Shown: in pieces, positions 63,785-64,000 of the stretch
Layout: the number at the start of each line of letters is the position of its first letter
Position numbering within the stretch: the first letter of the stretch is position 1
From: Limimaricola sp027213785
GTDB lineage: Bacteria > Pseudomonadota > Alphaproteobacteria > Rhodobacterales > Rhodobacteraceae
NCBI RefSeq assembly: GCF_050847355.1
Contig: NZ_CP193759.1
Coordinates: forward strand, 265,296-329,295
DNA length: 64,000 bases
Direction of reading: 5' to 3'
Notes under the pieces: generated by a model
Told to the model about the DNA's origin: nothing
What the model saw: only the letters and a program-made list of their open reading frames with translations
Database searches by the model: none
Translations under genes and position numbers: made by a program

Positions 63785-64000
63785 CCCGATAAGTAAGGTT
63801 TGAGAGACCGGCGGGTCGAGACGGCGATTCGCATCCCCCTGCAAAACAGGGCTTTGCGAGAGGGGTGATTCCTGCAATCCCGGCCCACCCCAAAGGTAAG
63901 AGTTCGACACCCGATAGGTATCGCCAGCCATCCCGATACGTATCGCCAACCCACCCCATATGTTGCGCCAATCGTCCCGAAAGGTAAGCGATGCAGGCGC
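63785..64000. repeat. replication origin with 22-bp iterons (continues past window)
   Basis: Five copies of a CCC(G/C)A(T/A)A-N-GT core begin at 63888, 63910, 63932, 63954 and 63976, exactly 22 bases apart, so they face the same side of the helix. A sixth related copy starts at 63785, out of phase. A GCAAA/TTTGC dyad lies between (63841-63857). The array reaches the window edge, so its full length, an AT-rich unwinding region and par genes cannot be seen. Confidence 0.85.

Noticed and set aside
62547..63971. 474-codon minus-strand frame overlapping rep
   Set aside because: A different frame from the Rep protein, Arg/Gly-rich, and it would run through the iterons.

Overview
The window is GC-rich DNA with dense operons and many 4-base stop/start overlaps. 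Protein content (HvrA-like H-NS protein, DUF4212/SSS acetate permease pair, TRAP and tripartite tricarboxylate transporters, HWE histidine kinase) points to a Rhodobacterales (Roseobacter/Paracoccaceae) alphaproteobacterium. The right end holds a Rep_3-like replication initiator followed by 22-bp iterons, so the window is probably part of a plasmid or chromid rather than the main chromosome.

Layout. 1-7.2 kb: acetate uptake and activation operon (acs end, adk, DUF4212, sodium/solute symporter, cNMP/CBS/DUF294 protein, small membrane protein, DEDDh exonuclease). 7.8-10.4 kb: AGCS amino acid symporter and an exported SH3-like protein. 10.5-12.4 kb: exported PQQ-type sugar dehydrogenase with a cytochrome c that carries a (Glu-Ala)n microsatellite. 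12.8-19.5 kb: MASE1-PAS-HWE kinase, an MBL-GXWXG-DUF4334 fusion, two tandem SDR paralogues preceded by a tiny Cys-rich ORF, and a serine hydrolase. 19.5-22.6 kb: gene-poor stretch with an H-NS gene and very small genes. 22.6-32.2 kb: nine-gene minus-strand operon (two peptide-ABC ATPases, binding protein, two permeases, cytoplasmic gamma-glutamyltransferase-like enzyme, DUF1028 protein, TauE/SafE exporter, GntR regulator). Divergent from it, 32.9-35.5 kb: Tat-exported flavin amine oxidase, cytochrome c and an exported RidA, overlapping head to tail. 35.5-37.0 kb: CsbD stress protein and an ArsR/AHSA1 pair. 37.2-44.0 kb: tripartite tricarboxylate transporter operon with an enolase-superfamily dehydratase, DHDPS-like aldolase, PdxA2 and a GntR regulator (sugar-acid catabolism). 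44.2-45.6 kb: WYL regulator and a divergent GST. 46.4-49.5 kb: FNT channel, PP2C-kinase fusion and cyanase. 49.7-51.4 kb: ABC-F ATPase. 51.6-59.4 kb: idonate/gluconate genes (dehydrogenase, SDR, LacI, TRAP transporter, gluconokinase, second LacI) with visible palindromic operators. 59.6-62.4 kb: GMC oxidoreductase and a second enolase-superfamily enzyme. 62.6-64.0 kb: replication gene and origin.

How it fits together. Most of the window is a set of catabolic cassettes, each with its own transporter and regulator, for organic acids, amino compounds and sugar acids. The most distinctive system is the divergent pair at 22.6-35.5 kb. One arm imports and cleaves what is probably a gamma-glutamyl or peptide substrate. 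The other arm appears to oxidise an amine in the periplasm, pass electrons to cytochrome c and hydrolyse the imine with an exported RidA. Five copies of the palindrome TTGCCA-NN-TGGCAA, two of them flanking the region just downstream of rep, form a second signal that gene content does not explain.
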